DNA of 64,000 nucleotides. Origin: Flavobacterium sp. Its GTDB lineage: Bacteria > Bacteroidota > Bacteroidia > Flavobacteriales > Flavobacteriaceae. The translations under genes and the position numbers were made by a program. The notes under the pieces are model-generated. The model worked only from the letters and a program-made list of their open reading frames with translations, ran no database searches and was not told the origin of the DNA. Each line of letters begins with the position of its first letter. Within the stretch, counting starts at the first letter, position 1. The DNA is taken from the NCBI GenBank assembly GCA_023251135.1, contig JAHEZJ010000017.1, positions 13,211 to 77,210 on the forward strand. Direction: 5' to 3'. Below, piece by piece: positions 44,406 through 53,987 of this stretch.

Positions 44406-45629
44406 TTATTTGCTTTCTTTTTTACTTGATATTTTTGAGCTCAGTAAGGTTGCATCTATGGCAAGGACTACAAACAAAGCACCAACCCAAGGAGTAGATT
44501 CAAGTCCTAAAGTAGATTCTACCACTAATCCGCCTACATAAGCCCCAATGGCAATTCCCACATTAAAAGCTGCGATGTTAAAGGCAGATGCCACGTCTTC
44601 GGTTCCGGGAAGGTAACGTTCTGCCAATTGAACCACGTACAATTGTAATCCCGGAACATTTGAAAATGATAAAGCTCCCATGATAAACAAAGTAATAATT
44701 CCAAAAAGAGAATCACTTGCCGTGAATGTAAAAACCAGCAATGCAATCGCCTGTAAAACAAACATCCACAATAATGCTTTCAACGGATTTTTATTTGCTG
44801 CTTTCCCGCCTATAAGATTCCCAAAAGCGATCGCTATTCCGTACAATACAAGCACTACATTCACCATTGATTCAGAAAGCCCCATGATTTTTTGAAGTAT
44901 TGGAGACAAATAAGTAAAGGCAACAAAAGTTCCTCCATACCCTAGAGTAGTCATTAAAAAAGCCAACAGCAATCGACCGTTTGCTATTACTTTAAACTGG
45001 TCTTTTATTGCGATTGTTTTTTCATTTTCGATTTTATTTGGGAGTAAAATCCAACCCGAAATCAAACCGATCAGTCCCAAAACGGCAACTCCAATAAAAG
45101 TAGCACGCCATCCAAATTCCTGTCCAATAAAAGTTCCGAAAGGTACTCCGGTAACAATGGCAACCGTTAAACCCGTAAACATAATAGAAATTGCTGAAGC
45201 TCTTTTATCAGGTGATACTAATGAAGCGGCAATAGTAGAACCTATCGAAAAGAAAACCCCATGAGCCAATCCTGTAATGATTCTTGCCATAACCAAGGTA
45301 TAAAAACCAGGTGCTATTGAAACAAGACCATTTCCTATAATAAATACAATCATTAACCAGATCAGTAATTTTTTTCTTGGAATACTTCCTGTTAAGGCTG
45401 TTAATATTGGCGCTCCAATGGCAACACCAATGGCATATAAGCTCACCAGCAATCCTGCCGATGGAATACTAATATTTAAATCTGTGGCAACTGTTGGCAA
45501 TAAACCCACAATAACAAACTCTGTGGTACCAATTCCAAATGCGCTTATTGTTAATGCCCATAGCGCGGCAGGCAGTCTTTTTCTTGTAGTGGCAGTTTGT
45601 GCTATAACTGCTGTTTCATTTGTTTTCAT
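44406..45629 (-). CDS. MFS efflux transporter (NepI/AraJ/YdhP group)
   Basis: 407 residues with twelve predicted membrane helices. Typical DHA1 start ALWALTISAFGIGTTEFVIVGLLP, loop 2-3 motif GSIPRKKLL, helix 5 motif GVPFGTFIGQEFGWRATF (antiporter motif C), and later GKAANKNPLKALL. Exporters of this group carry sugars, purine ribosides or drugs by proton antiport. First gene of a two-gene unit with the LLM oxidoreductase. The Crp-type regulator upstream on the same strand is a candidate controller. Confidence 0.92.
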   Translation of the reverse strand: MKTNETAVIAQTATTRKRLPAALWALTISAFGIGTTEFVIVGLLPTVATDLNISIPSAGLLVSLYAIGVAIGAPILTALTGSIPRKKLLIWLMIVFIIGNGLVSIAPGFYTLVMARIITGLAHGVFFSIGSTIAASLVSPDKRASAISIMFTGLTVAIVTGVPFGTFIGQEFGWRATFIGVAVLGLIGLISGWILLPNKIENEKTIAIKDQFKVIANGRLLLAFLMTTLGYGGTFVAFTYLSPILQKIMGLSESMVNVVLVLYGIAIAFGNLIGGKAANKNPLKALLWMFVLQAIALLVFTFTASDSLFGIITLFIMGALSFSNVPGLQLYVVQLAERYLPGTEDVASAFNIAAFNVGIAIGAYVGGLVVESTLGLESTPWVGALFVVLAIDATLLSSKISSKKESK

Positions 45630-46043
45630 ATCGTTGTTTCAAATAAAATTATAAATGATTTAGGAGGGGAAAGGTTTAAAAAGGTAAGAGAAATAAGAGA
45701 ATGCCCCGAAGGACATCCTCCTGTCCTACAACCAGTTTAATCAATCTTAATGCGTCCTATATAGTAAAGGAGAATGTTATTATTTAATCCCGCTGGATTA
45801 TGAATTTCAATGCCAGCTATAGATGAGGAATGTTTCCCGGAATTGCTTCCAGAACTATTGACATTCTTTCTGATTTATTTTGTGCATTATGTGCAGTGCC
45901 TAAAAAAGCGGTAACTGCCTGCATAAAATAGTGGATCGTTTTCATAATTGCATTGTTTAAAATTAACAGTACAAAGTTCTAACGATAACACTAGATATGC
46001 GAGGAGGAACATCACAGTTTTGAAGTGATCTAGATCACACTTT
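45630..46043. other. Region between the MFS gene and the Crp-type gene, with gene debris
   Basis: No intact gene. It contains a short minus-strand frame at 45817-45945 and, directly downstream in another frame, an open stretch reading ...SIAGIEIHNPAGLNNNILLY and ending about 45740, which together look like a small frameshifted gene. Confidence 0.45.
45740..45945 (-). pseudogene. Possible frameshifted small gene
   Basis: Frame one starts at ATG 45945 (MKTIHYFMQAVTAFLGTAHN) and stops at 45817 after 42 residues. A second frame overlaps and continues with GSNSGKHSSSIAGIEIHNPA and GLNNNILLYYIGRIKID to a stop near 45740. The second part looks protein-like, but I do not recognise it. Confidence 0.3.
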
Positions 46044-46616
46044 TTATCCCTTAAAGCGGCTGAGGGTTTCGCGGGTAACACCTAAATAAGAAGCCAAGAG
46101 CTTTTTAGGAACACGCTGAATTAGCAAAGGAAGTTTTTTGATAAGATTATTATAACGTTCTTCGGCTGTTTGCGTCAGTAAAGACATGATGCGTTGCTGC
46201 AGAGCGATATAACCATAATGCGATTTAATTCTGAAGAAATTAGTCATTTTTGGAATTTCACTACACAGTTTTTCCCTGTTTTCTAATCGAAGACAAAAGA
46301 ATTCTGAATCTTCAATACAATCAATAAACAAAGTAGCAGGAACCTGATTCTGAAAAGCATGAAAATCGCTTGTCCAGTATTGTTCCATTGCAAACTGCAG
46401 AATATGCTCCTTACCTTCATTATCAATAGCATATGTTTTCAATAAGCCACTTATAATCCAGTATTCAGAAGGAACAAGTTCATCTTTTTGCACTAAAAAC
46501 TGATGCTTTCTTAATTTCTTATAAGTAAAACAAGCAGCAACCGTTTCCCATTCTTCATCAGTTAATGGACTTATTTCCTCTATATGTTTTCTTAATTGTA
46601 AATAATGGTTTTCCAT
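46044..46616 (-). CDS. Crp/Fnr-family transcriptional regulator
   Basis: 190 residues from ATG 46616. N-terminal cyclic-nucleotide-binding-like beta barrel (FTYKKLRKHQFLVQKDELVPSEYW ... ILQFAMEQYWTSDFHAF), dimer helix with KSHYGYIALQQRIMSLLTQ, then a short winged-helix ending KKLLASYLGVTRETLSRFKG. This is the usual flavobacterial form; the cAMP-contacting residues of E. coli CRP are not present, so the ligand is unknown. It is in tandem with the MFS-LLM pair and may control it. Confidence 0.9.
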   Translation of the reverse strand: MENHYLQLRKHIEEISPLTDEEWETVAACFTYKKLRKHQFLVQKDELVPSEYWIISGLLKTYAIDNEGKEHILQFAMEQYWTSDFHAFQNQVPATLFIDCIEDSEFFCLRLENREKLCSEIPKMTNFFRIKSHYGYIALQQRIMSLLTQTAEERYNNLIKKLPLLIQRVPKKLLASYLGVTRETLSRFKG

Positions 46617-46691
46617 AAACTGCAAATTCTTTTAGAACTACCTAATTTAATCCTTACGAAAGTAACAAAAAACTTTTTACTGATGATGAAA

Positions 46692-46720
46692 CAAAACTCA
46701 CACGATTGGTGTGAGTTTTG
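46692..46720. terminator. Terminator of the second RND operon
   Basis: 12-bp perfect stem CAAAACTCACAC / GTGTGAGTTTTG with GATTG loop, 10 bases beyond the last gene of the operon. Confidence 0.75.
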
Positions 46721-46729
46721 AAAAACTAG

Positions 46730-48142
46730 CTATTGCCCTCCTCCCAAAGCTCTGTAAAACTCTATATAAGCCAAAGCTTCCTGCCTTTTTAAACTCGATA
46801 AATTCAGTTCATTTTCTATTAGATTTTGTTCTACCAGAATTACTTCTAAATAATTGGCCTGTCCATTTGTAAACAAAAGACCGGCATTGTTTATCGCTGT
46901 TTGCAACAATTCATTTTTTGATGTTGTAATTGTAATTTTCTCTTTCAGTTTTTCGACTTTAACCATCGAATCCGAAACTTCTTTTGTAGCTTGTAAAACT
47001 ATTTTTCTAAATTCTTCAGCCTTTTGTTGGTATGCAATTTTACTCACGTTAAAAGCCGTTTTTAGTTTTCGTTTGTTAAAAATAGGTTCGGTAAGTCCGC
47101 CTGCTAAAGTTCCAAATAGCGAACCCGGAATGTTTAACCAATTAGAAGATTGAAAAGAATTGAGACCGCCCGCAGCTGTTATATTCAGGGCCGGATACAA
47201 ACCCGCCTGAGCAACACCTATTCGCGCCGAAGCTGCCCGTAACTCAAATTCTTTCTGACGCACATCCGGACGATTCGACATCAACGAGGCCGGAACTCCC
47301 GATGTTAATTGCTCTGGAGCCGTAAAATTAGCTTTACTTTCTGGTAGTACAATTGGATCAGGCTGATGGCCCATTAAAACATTTAAAGCATTTTCCTGAA
47401 TGAATTTTTCCTGCTCTAAATCGGGAATAATAGCTTGTGTCGATTTGTACTGAACTTCGGCTTGCTGTAACGCCAATGCAGTCGCTTCGCCGTTTTCAAA
47501 CTGAACCCGGATTAGTTTAACTGTATTATCGCTTAAAGCTAAATTTTTACGCGTTATGGCCAGTTGTTCGTCGAGCATTAATAAAGTATAATAAGACGAA
47601 GCTGCTGATGCAATCAATCTGGTCTGCAAAACTTTTCTGCTTTCAAGACTTTGCAGCCAATCGTTCAACGCCGCTTTTTTCTGATTTTTTACTTTTCCCC
47701 AAATGTCAATTTCCCAGCTTAAAGCCGAATTTAACGTATAATCTTCTACCCTTTTCGTTCCGATGGTATTGCTTAAATTAAAGCCGTTAATACCGTTTAG
47801 GCTATTATCAGAATAGTAATTTCTTGAAGGTCCAATTCCTGCAGAAACTGATGGAAGCCAGGCTGCTTTTGATTCTTTCAGGTATTCCTCATTAATCTGA
47901 ATCGTATTCAGCGCTATTTTCATATCATAGTTGCGCTGTAAAACATTATCAATAATATTTTGCAAAGCAGGATCTGTAAAAAAGCTTTTCCATGGCAGTA
48001 AAGTACTGTCCTTACTTTGCTGCAGTGCATTATTCCCTCGAAATTCCTGAGGCATTGCAAGGGTTGGGCGCACATAATCTTTCTCAATCTGACAGGCAGA
48101 AAACACGGCCAGAATAAGTATGTAATATAGTATTTTCGTCAT
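46730..48142 (-). CDS. Outer-membrane efflux lipoprotein (NodT/OprM type) of the second RND pump
   Basis: 470 residues. Lipoprotein signal with lipobox FSAC (Cys near residue 16), RPTLAMPQEFRG, then two OEP repeats (LQNIIDNVLQRNYDMKIALN; SNRPDVRQKEFELRAASARIGVAQAGLYP) and long coiled helices. Closes the tripartite pump; it is last in a three-gene operon, starting 1 base after the permease stop codon. Confidence 0.93.
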   Translation of the reverse strand: MTKILYYILILAVFSACQIEKDYVRPTLAMPQEFRGNNALQQSKDSTLLPWKSFFTDPALQNIIDNVLQRNYDMKIALNTIQINEEYLKESKAAWLPSVSAGIGPSRNYYSDNSLNGINGFNLSNTIGTKRVEDYTLNSALSWEIDIWGKVKNQKKAALNDWLQSLESRKVLQTRLIASAASSYYTLLMLDEQLAITRKNLALSDNTVKLIRVQFENGEATALALQQAEVQYKSTQAIIPDLEQEKFIQENALNVLMGHQPDPIVLPESKANFTAPEQLTSGVPASLMSNRPDVRQKEFELRAASARIGVAQAGLYPALNITAAGGLNSFQSSNWLNIPGSLFGTLAGGLTEPIFNKRKLKTAFNVSKIAYQQKAEEFRKIVLQATKEVSDSMVKVEKLKEKITITTSKNELLQTAINNAGLLFTNGQANYLEVILVEQNLIENELNLSSLKRQEALAYIEFYRALGGGQ

Positions 48143-48143
48143 T

Positions 48144-51100
48144 TTAATGATTGGATTGAATTAAATGTTGATCGGTTGCAGGCGTAATTTTTAAACCAAA
48201 AAAACGTTCGTGTAAAGATTGGAATACGATAAATAAAACTGGTATTATAAAAATTCCCAGTACCACACCAAAGAACATTCCTCCTATCGTTCCCGATGCA
48301 ATAGAACGATTTCCCTGCTCTGTAGCGCCACCGGCAAAAAGCAACGGCAGTAATCCCGCAATAAAAGCAAAAGAAGTCATTAAGATTGGCCGCAATCGCA
48401 ATGCCGAAGCCTGTACGGCAGATTCTACCAAAGATTTTCCTTTATGTCTCATTTGTACCGCAAACTCAACGATAAGGATGGCATTCTTGGCCAAAAGACC
48501 AATAAGCATAATCATCCCAATCTGCACATAAATATTATTGGTAACGCCTATTAAATTGATAAAAACAAAGACACCAAATATTCCGGTTGGCAAAGATAAA
48601 ATTACGGCCAGTGGTAAAAGATAACTTTCATACTGCGCAGATAACAGAAAATAGACAAACAAAATACAGATTCCGAATATAAAAATGGTTTGGTTTCCGG
48701 CCTGCTGCTCTTCTCTTGCCATTCCGGTATATTCATGCGAATAACCTAACGGAAGCGTCTCGGCAACCTCATTTATCGCTTTCATAGCATCTCCCGTCGA
48801 ATAGCCTTTTTTAGCCTGAACATTCAAATTAATAGAAGTCGATTGGTTCAAATGCGTAACGACTTCGGGACCAAAAACACGTTTTAATTGCACAACAGAT
48901 TTAAGTGGCACCATTTTGCCCAGATCATTTTTAGCATATACTTCATTCAATGCATTTTCATCTACTCTAAAAGGCGCTTCGGCTTGTACCACCACACGAT
49001 AATATTTTCCAAATCGGTTAAAATCAGAAGAATATATACTTCCAAAATAAGCCTGCATGGTTTCTAAAATCGTACTGACATCAAGTCCCAGTTGTTTGGC
49101 CTTAACCGCATCAACATCAAGCATGTATTGAGGAAATTTTGCATTAAAAGAGGTAAAAGCTGCTGCAATTTCCTTTCTTTCTTTTAACGATTTTATGAAC
49201 TCATCATTTACCTGAGCCAGTTTATCGATCGAGCCTCCGGCATTGTCTTTAAGCACAACATCTAAGGCATCAACATTTCCAAATCCGGGAACGGTTGGCA
49301 TCGAATACGTAAACGAAGATCCTTCGGGCAAACCATCAAATACAGTTTTAATAGAGTCCATAATTTTATTGATGTCTTTAACTTTTCCACGGTCTTCCGG
49401 CTGTTTTAAAATGGTGTAAGAAGCGGCGTAGGATGGTGAAACCGTATTGGCCAATAAATTACTACCGTTCACTATCGCATTAAAATATACGCCTTCAAAT
49501 TTACTCAGCTTTTTACTTGCCTGCGTGGTTACTGTTTTGGTGCGTTCCAAAGAAGTTCCCGGTGGCATGCTTAAAGCAGTCATTACAAAACTTTGGTCTT
49601 CTGTAGGAATAAATGCTTGTGGCGTGTTACGTGCCAATACTATCGTTAGAATGGTGACCAAAACTAATCCGCCCAAAGCAAGCCATTTTCTTTTAATCAG
49701 GAAAAGAACAGCACTGGTATATCTTTTTGTAGCGGCATGAAAACCAATATTAAAGAGCTCATAGAATCTTTGTAATCCTTTCTTATGTTTATCTTCATAC
49801 AATTCAGCATGCTTATTTTTAAGCAAAACAGCACATAAAGCAGGACTTAAGGTTAAAGCATTTACTGCCGAAATTACAATAGCAATAGCAAGTGTAAAAG
49901 CAAATTGTCTGTAAAACACACCAACCGGACCTTCGATTAAACCAATAGGTAAAAATACTGCCGACATTACCAAAGTAATAGATAAAATGGCTCCGGTAAT
50001 TTCGCCCATAGCGCTGATTGTCGCCTTTTTAGCATCGGTAGAATGATGTTCTAATTTATGATGAACGGCCTCGACGACGACAATCGCATCATCGACCACC
50101 ACTCCAATGGCCAGAACAAGCGCAAAAAGCGTCAGCAAATTGATGGTGATGCCAAAGACGCCCATAAAAAAGAAGGTTCCTATAATCGCCACTGGTACTG
50201 ATATGGCCGGAATAAGTGTAGAACGAAAATCCTGAAGGAAAATAAAAACAACAATAAATACCAGTATAAAAGCTTCAACCAAAGTATGCTCTACCTGATT
50301 GATAGAAGCATCCAGAAAGCGTTTTGTACTATAAGTGGTTCGATAACTAATTCCCTTTGGAAAACTCTTTTTGGCTTCTTCCATAAACTTCAGAATTTCA
50401 ATCTGAATATCATTGGCATTAGAACCCGGCGTCTGGAAAATAGCCACTCCAATTCCCGGATGCCCATCCAACGTTTGTGCCGATGCATACACGTGATCTA
50501 ATGATCCTAATTCAATCTTGGCAACATCTTTTAAACGCAGCACAGAACCATCCGGATTTGCCCTGATTACAATATCTTCATAGTCTGGTTCTTTGTTCAG
50601 TTTTCCTTTGTATTTAATAGTATACTCAAAAGCCGTTGCGCTTCCTTCTCCAAATTTACCCGGAGCGGCTTCGATATTTTGATGGTCAATGGCTTTCATG
50701 ACTTCCTGCGCTGTCATTTGATAACTCGCCAATTTTCCCGGATTCAGCCAGACACGCATGGCGTAATCCTTACTTCCAAATACCTGCGCTTTTCCAACTC
50801 CCTGAATACGCTGAATTCCAGGAACAATATTAATAAGATCGTAATTGTTCAGGAAAGCCGAATCGTAATTAGGATTGGTACTTTCGAGATCAATAATCAT
50901 GATCATACTATTATTTTGTTTGGAAGTATTAATACCGGTTTTTACGACTTCCTGAGGCAGTTGATTGGTGGCCTGCGAAACTCTGTTCTGCACATTAATT
51001 GCCGCCTGATCCGGATTGGTTCCCAGTTTAAAATAAACGGTAATCGTTAAAGTACCATCGTTTGAAGAAGACGATGTCATGTAGATCATATTTTCTACTC

Positions 51101-51311
51101 CGTTAATTACCTGTTCTAAGGGCGTGGCTACAGAACGGGCAACGGCTTCGGCACTGGCTCCGGGGTAACGTGCGGTAACTACCACAGACGGCGGTGCGAT
51201 TTCCGGAAAGGTTTCCATAGGTAATTTTTCCAGAGCCAAAAAGCCTAAAATTACCAATATAAGTGAGATGACAGTAGCCGTAACCGGCCTGTCGATTATT
51301 TTCTTTAACAT
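48144..51311 (-). CDS. RND efflux inner-membrane permease (AcrB/HAE1 type)
   Basis: 1055 residues. Start KKIIDRPVTATVISLILVILGF, loop METFPEIAPPSVVVTARYPG, NDGTLTITVYFKLGTNPDQA, helix 4 relay AIGVVVDDAIVVVEAV, and helix 10-11 region LLAKNAILIVEFAVQM and RPILMTSFAFIAGLLPLL. It is closer to AcrB/MexB than the first pump of this window, for instance in TEDQSFVMTALSMPPGTS. Substrates cannot be inferred. Middle gene of the adaptor-permease-channel operon. Confidence 0.95.
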   Translation of the reverse strand: MLKKIIDRPVTATVISLILVILGFLALEKLPMETFPEIAPPSVVVTARYPGASAEAVARSVATPLEQVINGVENMIYMTSSSSNDGTLTITVYFKLGTNPDQAAINVQNRVSQATNQLPQEVVKTGINTSKQNNSMIMIIDLESTNPNYDSAFLNNYDLINIVPGIQRIQGVGKAQVFGSKDYAMRVWLNPGKLASYQMTAQEVMKAIDHQNIEAAPGKFGEGSATAFEYTIKYKGKLNKEPDYEDIVIRANPDGSVLRLKDVAKIELGSLDHVYASAQTLDGHPGIGVAIFQTPGSNANDIQIEILKFMEEAKKSFPKGISYRTTYSTKRFLDASINQVEHTLVEAFILVFIVVFIFLQDFRSTLIPAISVPVAIIGTFFFMGVFGITINLLTLFALVLAIGVVVDDAIVVVEAVHHKLEHHSTDAKKATISAMGEITGAILSITLVMSAVFLPIGLIEGPVGVFYRQFAFTLAIAIVISAVNALTLSPALCAVLLKNKHAELYEDKHKKGLQRFYELFNIGFHAATKRYTSAVLFLIKRKWLALGGLVLVTILTIVLARNTPQAFIPTEDQSFVMTALSMPPGTSLERTKTVTTQASKKLSKFEGVYFNAIVNGSNLLANTVSPSYAASYTILKQPEDRGKVKDINKIMDSIKTVFDGLPEGSSFTYSMPTVPGFGNVDALDVVLKDNAGGSIDKLAQVNDEFIKSLKERKEIAAAFTSFNAKFPQYMLDVDAVKAKQLGLDVSTILETMQAYFGSIYSSDFNRFGKYYRVVVQAEAPFRVDENALNEVYAKNDLGKMVPLKSVVQLKRVFGPEVVTHLNQSTSINLNVQAKKGYSTGDAMKAINEVAETLPLGYSHEYTGMAREEQQAGNQTIFIFGICILFVYFLLSAQYESYLLPLAVILSLPTGIFGVFVFINLIGVTNNIYVQIGMIMLIGLLAKNAILIVEFAVQMRHKGKSLVESAVQASALRLRPILMTSFAFIAGLLPLLFAGGATEQGNRSIASGTIGGMFFGVVLGIFIIPVLFIVFQSLHERFFGLKITPATDQHLIQSNH

Positions 51312-51331
51312 AATTTAAAAAGGCTAGATTA

Positions 51332-52468
51332 TTATTTTGAAACTTTTACCTGTATGCCTTCATGCAAGCGTTCAAGTCCTTTTGACACCAATATATCTCC
51401 AGGTTTTAATCCTTCGGAAATGATATAATTTAAAGCTGTTTTTTGTCCTATTTTTAAGGAGACACTTTTCAGTTTATTGTTCTTTTCGACCACATAAGCC
51501 ATCACTTTGTTCTGCAATTCATAAGTAGCCGACTGGGGAATTTGAATTACATTCTTGTTGTATTGTGACATGATAATTTTGCCTGTATTTCCGGAACGTA
51601 AAAGCCCTCCTACATTAGGAAATGAAGCTCTAAACGTAATAGAACCCGTGGATTTATCAAATTGTCCCTGAACAATATCGACTTTGCCCTGTTCCTCATA
51701 AACTGAATTATCAGGAAGCATTAAACGAACAGAAGGAATTCTTTTAATCTTTTCTTCTATAGTTCTTCCCGGATACTGCTGTTTAAACTGAAGAAAAGCT
51801 TCTTCACTCATCGAAAAATAAGCATACATGGTATTGATATCAGAAACCACAGATAAGGGTTCCGGTTCGTTATGCCCTACAAGGCTTCCAACTCTATAAG
51901 GCAGTTTCCCGATATATCCGTTTACAGGAGCTTTTATCAGTGTAAACCCTTTGCTTATGGCAGCGCTTTTCTTTGCTGCCTCTGCTTGTCGTACAGCCGA
52001 ATTTGCTGCGCTGAGTTCGGCTTGGGCATTTTTAAGCTGTACATCTGAAACTACTTTTCCGTCCACCAATTTTTGGATTCTTGTGGTTTCAATTCTGGCT
52101 TTTTCCCTGTTAGCCAATGCGGTTTGCAATGATGCTGTTGACTGGTTTAACTTTTCGCTGTAAGGCGTATCATTAATAAGAAATAGCGATTGTCCTTTTC
52201 GTACATACGCCCCTTCGTCTACAAATATTTTTTCCAGATATCCTTCTGCTTGAGGTCTTATTTCGATATTACTGATTCCTTCAAGCGTACCCGAAAATTC
52301 TAATTCTGTGGTAACCGATGTGGTATCAACTGTAACGGTTGCCACTAAAGGCGCTACTGTTTTTTCTTTTTCTGCTTTGGATGTACACCCTTGTAAAACC
52401 AATAAGCAATAACCGACCATGGACGTTCGGAATATAGTACTAAGCAAAGCTTTTAAATGTTGCTGCAT
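51332..52468 (-). CDS. RND efflux periplasmic adaptor lipoprotein
   Basis: 378 residues. Lipobox LQGC (Cys near 28), lipoyl halves GTLEGISNIEIRPQAEGYLEKIFVDEG-type and KGFTLIKAPVNGYIGKLPY, coiled hairpin between (about 95-165), then barrel and membrane-proximal domains. AcrA/MexA type. First gene of the second pump operon; 20 bases to the permease. The divergent LysR gene and palindrome upstream are the likely control. Confidence 0.94.
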   Translation of the reverse strand: MQQHLKALLSTIFRTSMVGYCLLVLQGCTSKAEKEKTVAPLVATVTVDTTSVTTELEFSGTLEGISNIEIRPQAEGYLEKIFVDEGAYVRKGQSLFLINDTPYSEKLNQSTASLQTALANREKARIETTRIQKLVDGKVVSDVQLKNAQAELSAANSAVRQAEAAKKSAAISKGFTLIKAPVNGYIGKLPYRVGSLVGHNEPEPLSVVSDINTMYAYFSMSEEAFLQFKQQYPGRTIEEKIKRIPSVRLMLPDNSVYEEQGKVDIVQGQFDKSTGSITFRASFPNVGGLLRSGNTGKIIMSQYNKNVIQIPQSATYELQNKVMAYVVEKNNKLKSVSLKIGQKTALNYIISEGLKPGDILVSKGLERLHEGIQVKVSK

Positions 52469-52595
52469 GACAATAAATAATTTTTAATGGATTAATAATG
52501 AATTGGATGGAAACCTCAATGTTGTTGTTTTTAATTGAAGTTTCACAAATCGCATGCAAAGGTGTATCGGAATTAATTATAAAGGAAATAGCATA

Positions 52596-52615
52596 ATTTA
52601 TAGATATCTATAAAT
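52596..52615. promoter_or_regulatory. 20-bp perfect palindrome, likely LysR operator
   Basis: ATTTATAGATATCTATAAAT equals its own reverse complement and contains the T-N11-A spacing of LysR boxes. It lies 128 bases before the adaptor start and 52 before the LysR start. Confidence 0.65.
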
Positions 52616-52654
52616 CAATTTATACTTAATATGATAAGGAAAATAAAAAACAAG

Positions 52655-52662
52655 TAACTTTG
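52655..52662 (+). promoter_or_regulatory. -7 box of the LysR gene
   Basis: TAACTTTG, full match to TAnnTTTG, ending only 5 bases before the ATG at 52667, so the mRNA would be leaderless or start at the second ATG (52676). Confidence 0.5.
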
Positions 52663-52666
52663 CAAC

Positions 52667-53551
52667 ATGGTAGACATGGAATGGTACAGAACGTTTAAAA
52701 CGATATATCAGGTGGGCACGCTTACAGGTGCTGCACAGGAACTGCTTATCTCGCAACCCAATGTAAGTCAGCATTTATCTGCTCTCGAAGCTCATGTGGG
52801 CAAGCAGTTATTCGAACGAAAACCACGCCGAATGGTGCCAACAGATTATGGCAAATTATTTTATACTCAGGTAATTGATGCTATTGAAAAATTGGAATTT
52901 ATTGAAGCTGAATTTAGATATACACGTTCTTCAAATATTCCGCTAACTTGTATTGGAACCTCCAAAGAGTTTTTCTACAGCATACTGTCTTCAAAAATCA
53001 GTCAGGCTCCTGCGAATCTTGTTTTTGAATTTTGTCCCTCCAAAGAATTAATGCAAAAACTAAACTCAGGAAAACTGTATTTTGTGATTACTTCAAATCG
53101 GAATGATGAAAAAGATATTGTTTATGAGCCTATTCGTACTGCCAATTTACTTCTTGTTGGAAATAAGGAATTTGACACAGCCGAATTTGATCATTTTATA
53201 ACCAATTCTGAATTTGATAAAGCCGAAAAATGGCTTTGCGATAAAGATTGGTATGCTTACAGCAGTGATTTAGCCATCATTAGACGATTTTGGTTGGAAA
53301 ATTTTAAAAAACGCCCCACCATAAAACCTCGATTTGTTATTCCTGATTATAATTCGATACTAAAAGGAATTCGTTTTGGTTCGGGTATTACCATTGCATC
53401 CGATTATTTGGTGCAGGATGATATAATGCAAAATCATATTAAAGAAATCTGGAAAGGCCACCACCCCACTCATAATACAATTTACCTTGCTTACAATAAA
53501 AATAATGTCACTACAGATCAAATCGAAATGGTCAAAAAACTATTGAAATAA
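52667..53551 (+). CDS. LysR-family regulator divergent from the second RND operon
   Basis: 294 residues. N-terminal winged helix: WYRTFKTIYQVGTLTGAAQELLISQPNVSQHLSALE-type, seen as TLTGAAQELLISQPNVSQHL (about 20-40) and the linker helix; then a periplasmic-binding-protein-like effector domain. Regulators of this kind usually bind between divergent genes and control both. ATG 52667 and 52676 (MEWYRTF) are both possible starts. Confidence 0.92.
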   Translation: MVDMEWYRTFKTIYQVGTLTGAAQELLISQPNVSQHLSALEAHVGKQLFERKPRRMVPTDYGKLFYTQVIDAIEKLEFIEAEFRYTRSSNIPLTCIGTSKEFFYSILSSKISQAPANLVFEFCPSKELMQKLNSGKLYFVITSNRNDEKDIVYEPIRTANLLLVGNKEFDTAEFDHFITNSEFDKAEKWLCDKDWYAYSSDLAIIRRFWLENFKKRPTIKPRFVIPDYNSILKGIRFGSGITIASDYLVQDDIMQNHIKEIWKGHHPTHNTIYLAYNKNNVTTDQIEMVKKLLK

Positions 53552-53648
53552 TCGTTTATTTTTCAAAGATTTATTCTGAAATACATTCGTCTTTAAAACA
53601 GATATAGTTTCATTGAAAAAAAACTTTCTTTAGCATTATAAAAATCAA

Positions 53649-53656
53649 TACATTTG
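53649..53656 (+). promoter_or_regulatory. -7 box of the Ile-leader/ilvN unit
   Basis: TACATTTG, full match to TAnnTTTG, 20 bases before leader peptide 1. Confidence 0.6.
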
Positions 53657-53676
53657 TCGCACATCAAAAACACAAA

Positions 53677-53730
53677 ATGAAAAACTTAATTAACATCTCT
53701 ATTATTAGCAACATTATTATCATTAGATAA
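53677..53730 (+). CDS. Isoleucine-rich leader peptide 1
   Basis: MKNLINISIISNIIIIR: 17 residues, eight of them Ile with four in a row. It is followed after 41 bases by an intrinsic terminator. This is the classical layout of transcription attenuation in branched-chain amino acid operons: slow translation of the Ile codons when charged tRNA-Ile is scarce favours read-through. The downstream acetolactate synthase subunit supports this reading. Confidence 0.85.
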   Translation: MKNLINISIISNIIIIR

Positions 53731-53771
53731 TGATCAGGGATGTTATATAAATAAGTACACAGATACCATTT

Positions 53772-53800
53772 AAAACCTCCCACTTCGGGAGGTTTTTTTT
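53772..53800 (+). terminator. Attenuator 1
   Basis: 10-bp perfect stem AAAACCTCCC / GGGAGGTTTT with a 5-base loop, T8 tail. Confidence 0.88.
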
Positions 53801-53813
53801 ATTTAAAATATAC

Positions 53814-53870
53814 ATGAAAAATTCATTACAAATTATCATTATCGCAATTATCATTATTCGTCTACTCTGA
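53814..53870 (+). CDS. Isoleucine-rich leader peptide 2
   Basis: MKNSLQIIIIAIIIIRLL: 18 residues, eight Ile in two runs of four, then Leu-Leu. It starts 14 bases after attenuator 1 and is followed by attenuator 2. A small hairpin TCGTC / GACGA overlaps its stop codon and could be masked by a ribosome that finishes translation. Confidence 0.85.
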   Translation: MKNSLQIIIIAIIIIRLL

Positions 53871-53894
53871 CGAGGCAGGATTCTATTGTATAAT

Positions 53895-53933
53895 AAAAAC
53901 CTTTCTCAGTCATAAATGAGAAAGGTTTTTTTA
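53895..53933 (+). terminator. Attenuator 2
   Basis: 14-bp perfect stem AAAAACCTTTCTCA / TGAGAAAGGTTTTT with an 8-base loop and T tail; 55 bases before the ilvN-type gene. Confidence 0.9.
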
Positions 53934-53987
53934 TTTCTAAAAAACACTAACTATTACTAATTCAAACAATACAGACACCCTTTTCAA

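Noticed and set aside
45887..46081. 64-codon minus-strand frame overlapping the Crp-type gene
   Set aside because: It overlaps the winged helix of a clear regulator in another frame and is rich in unlikely residues.
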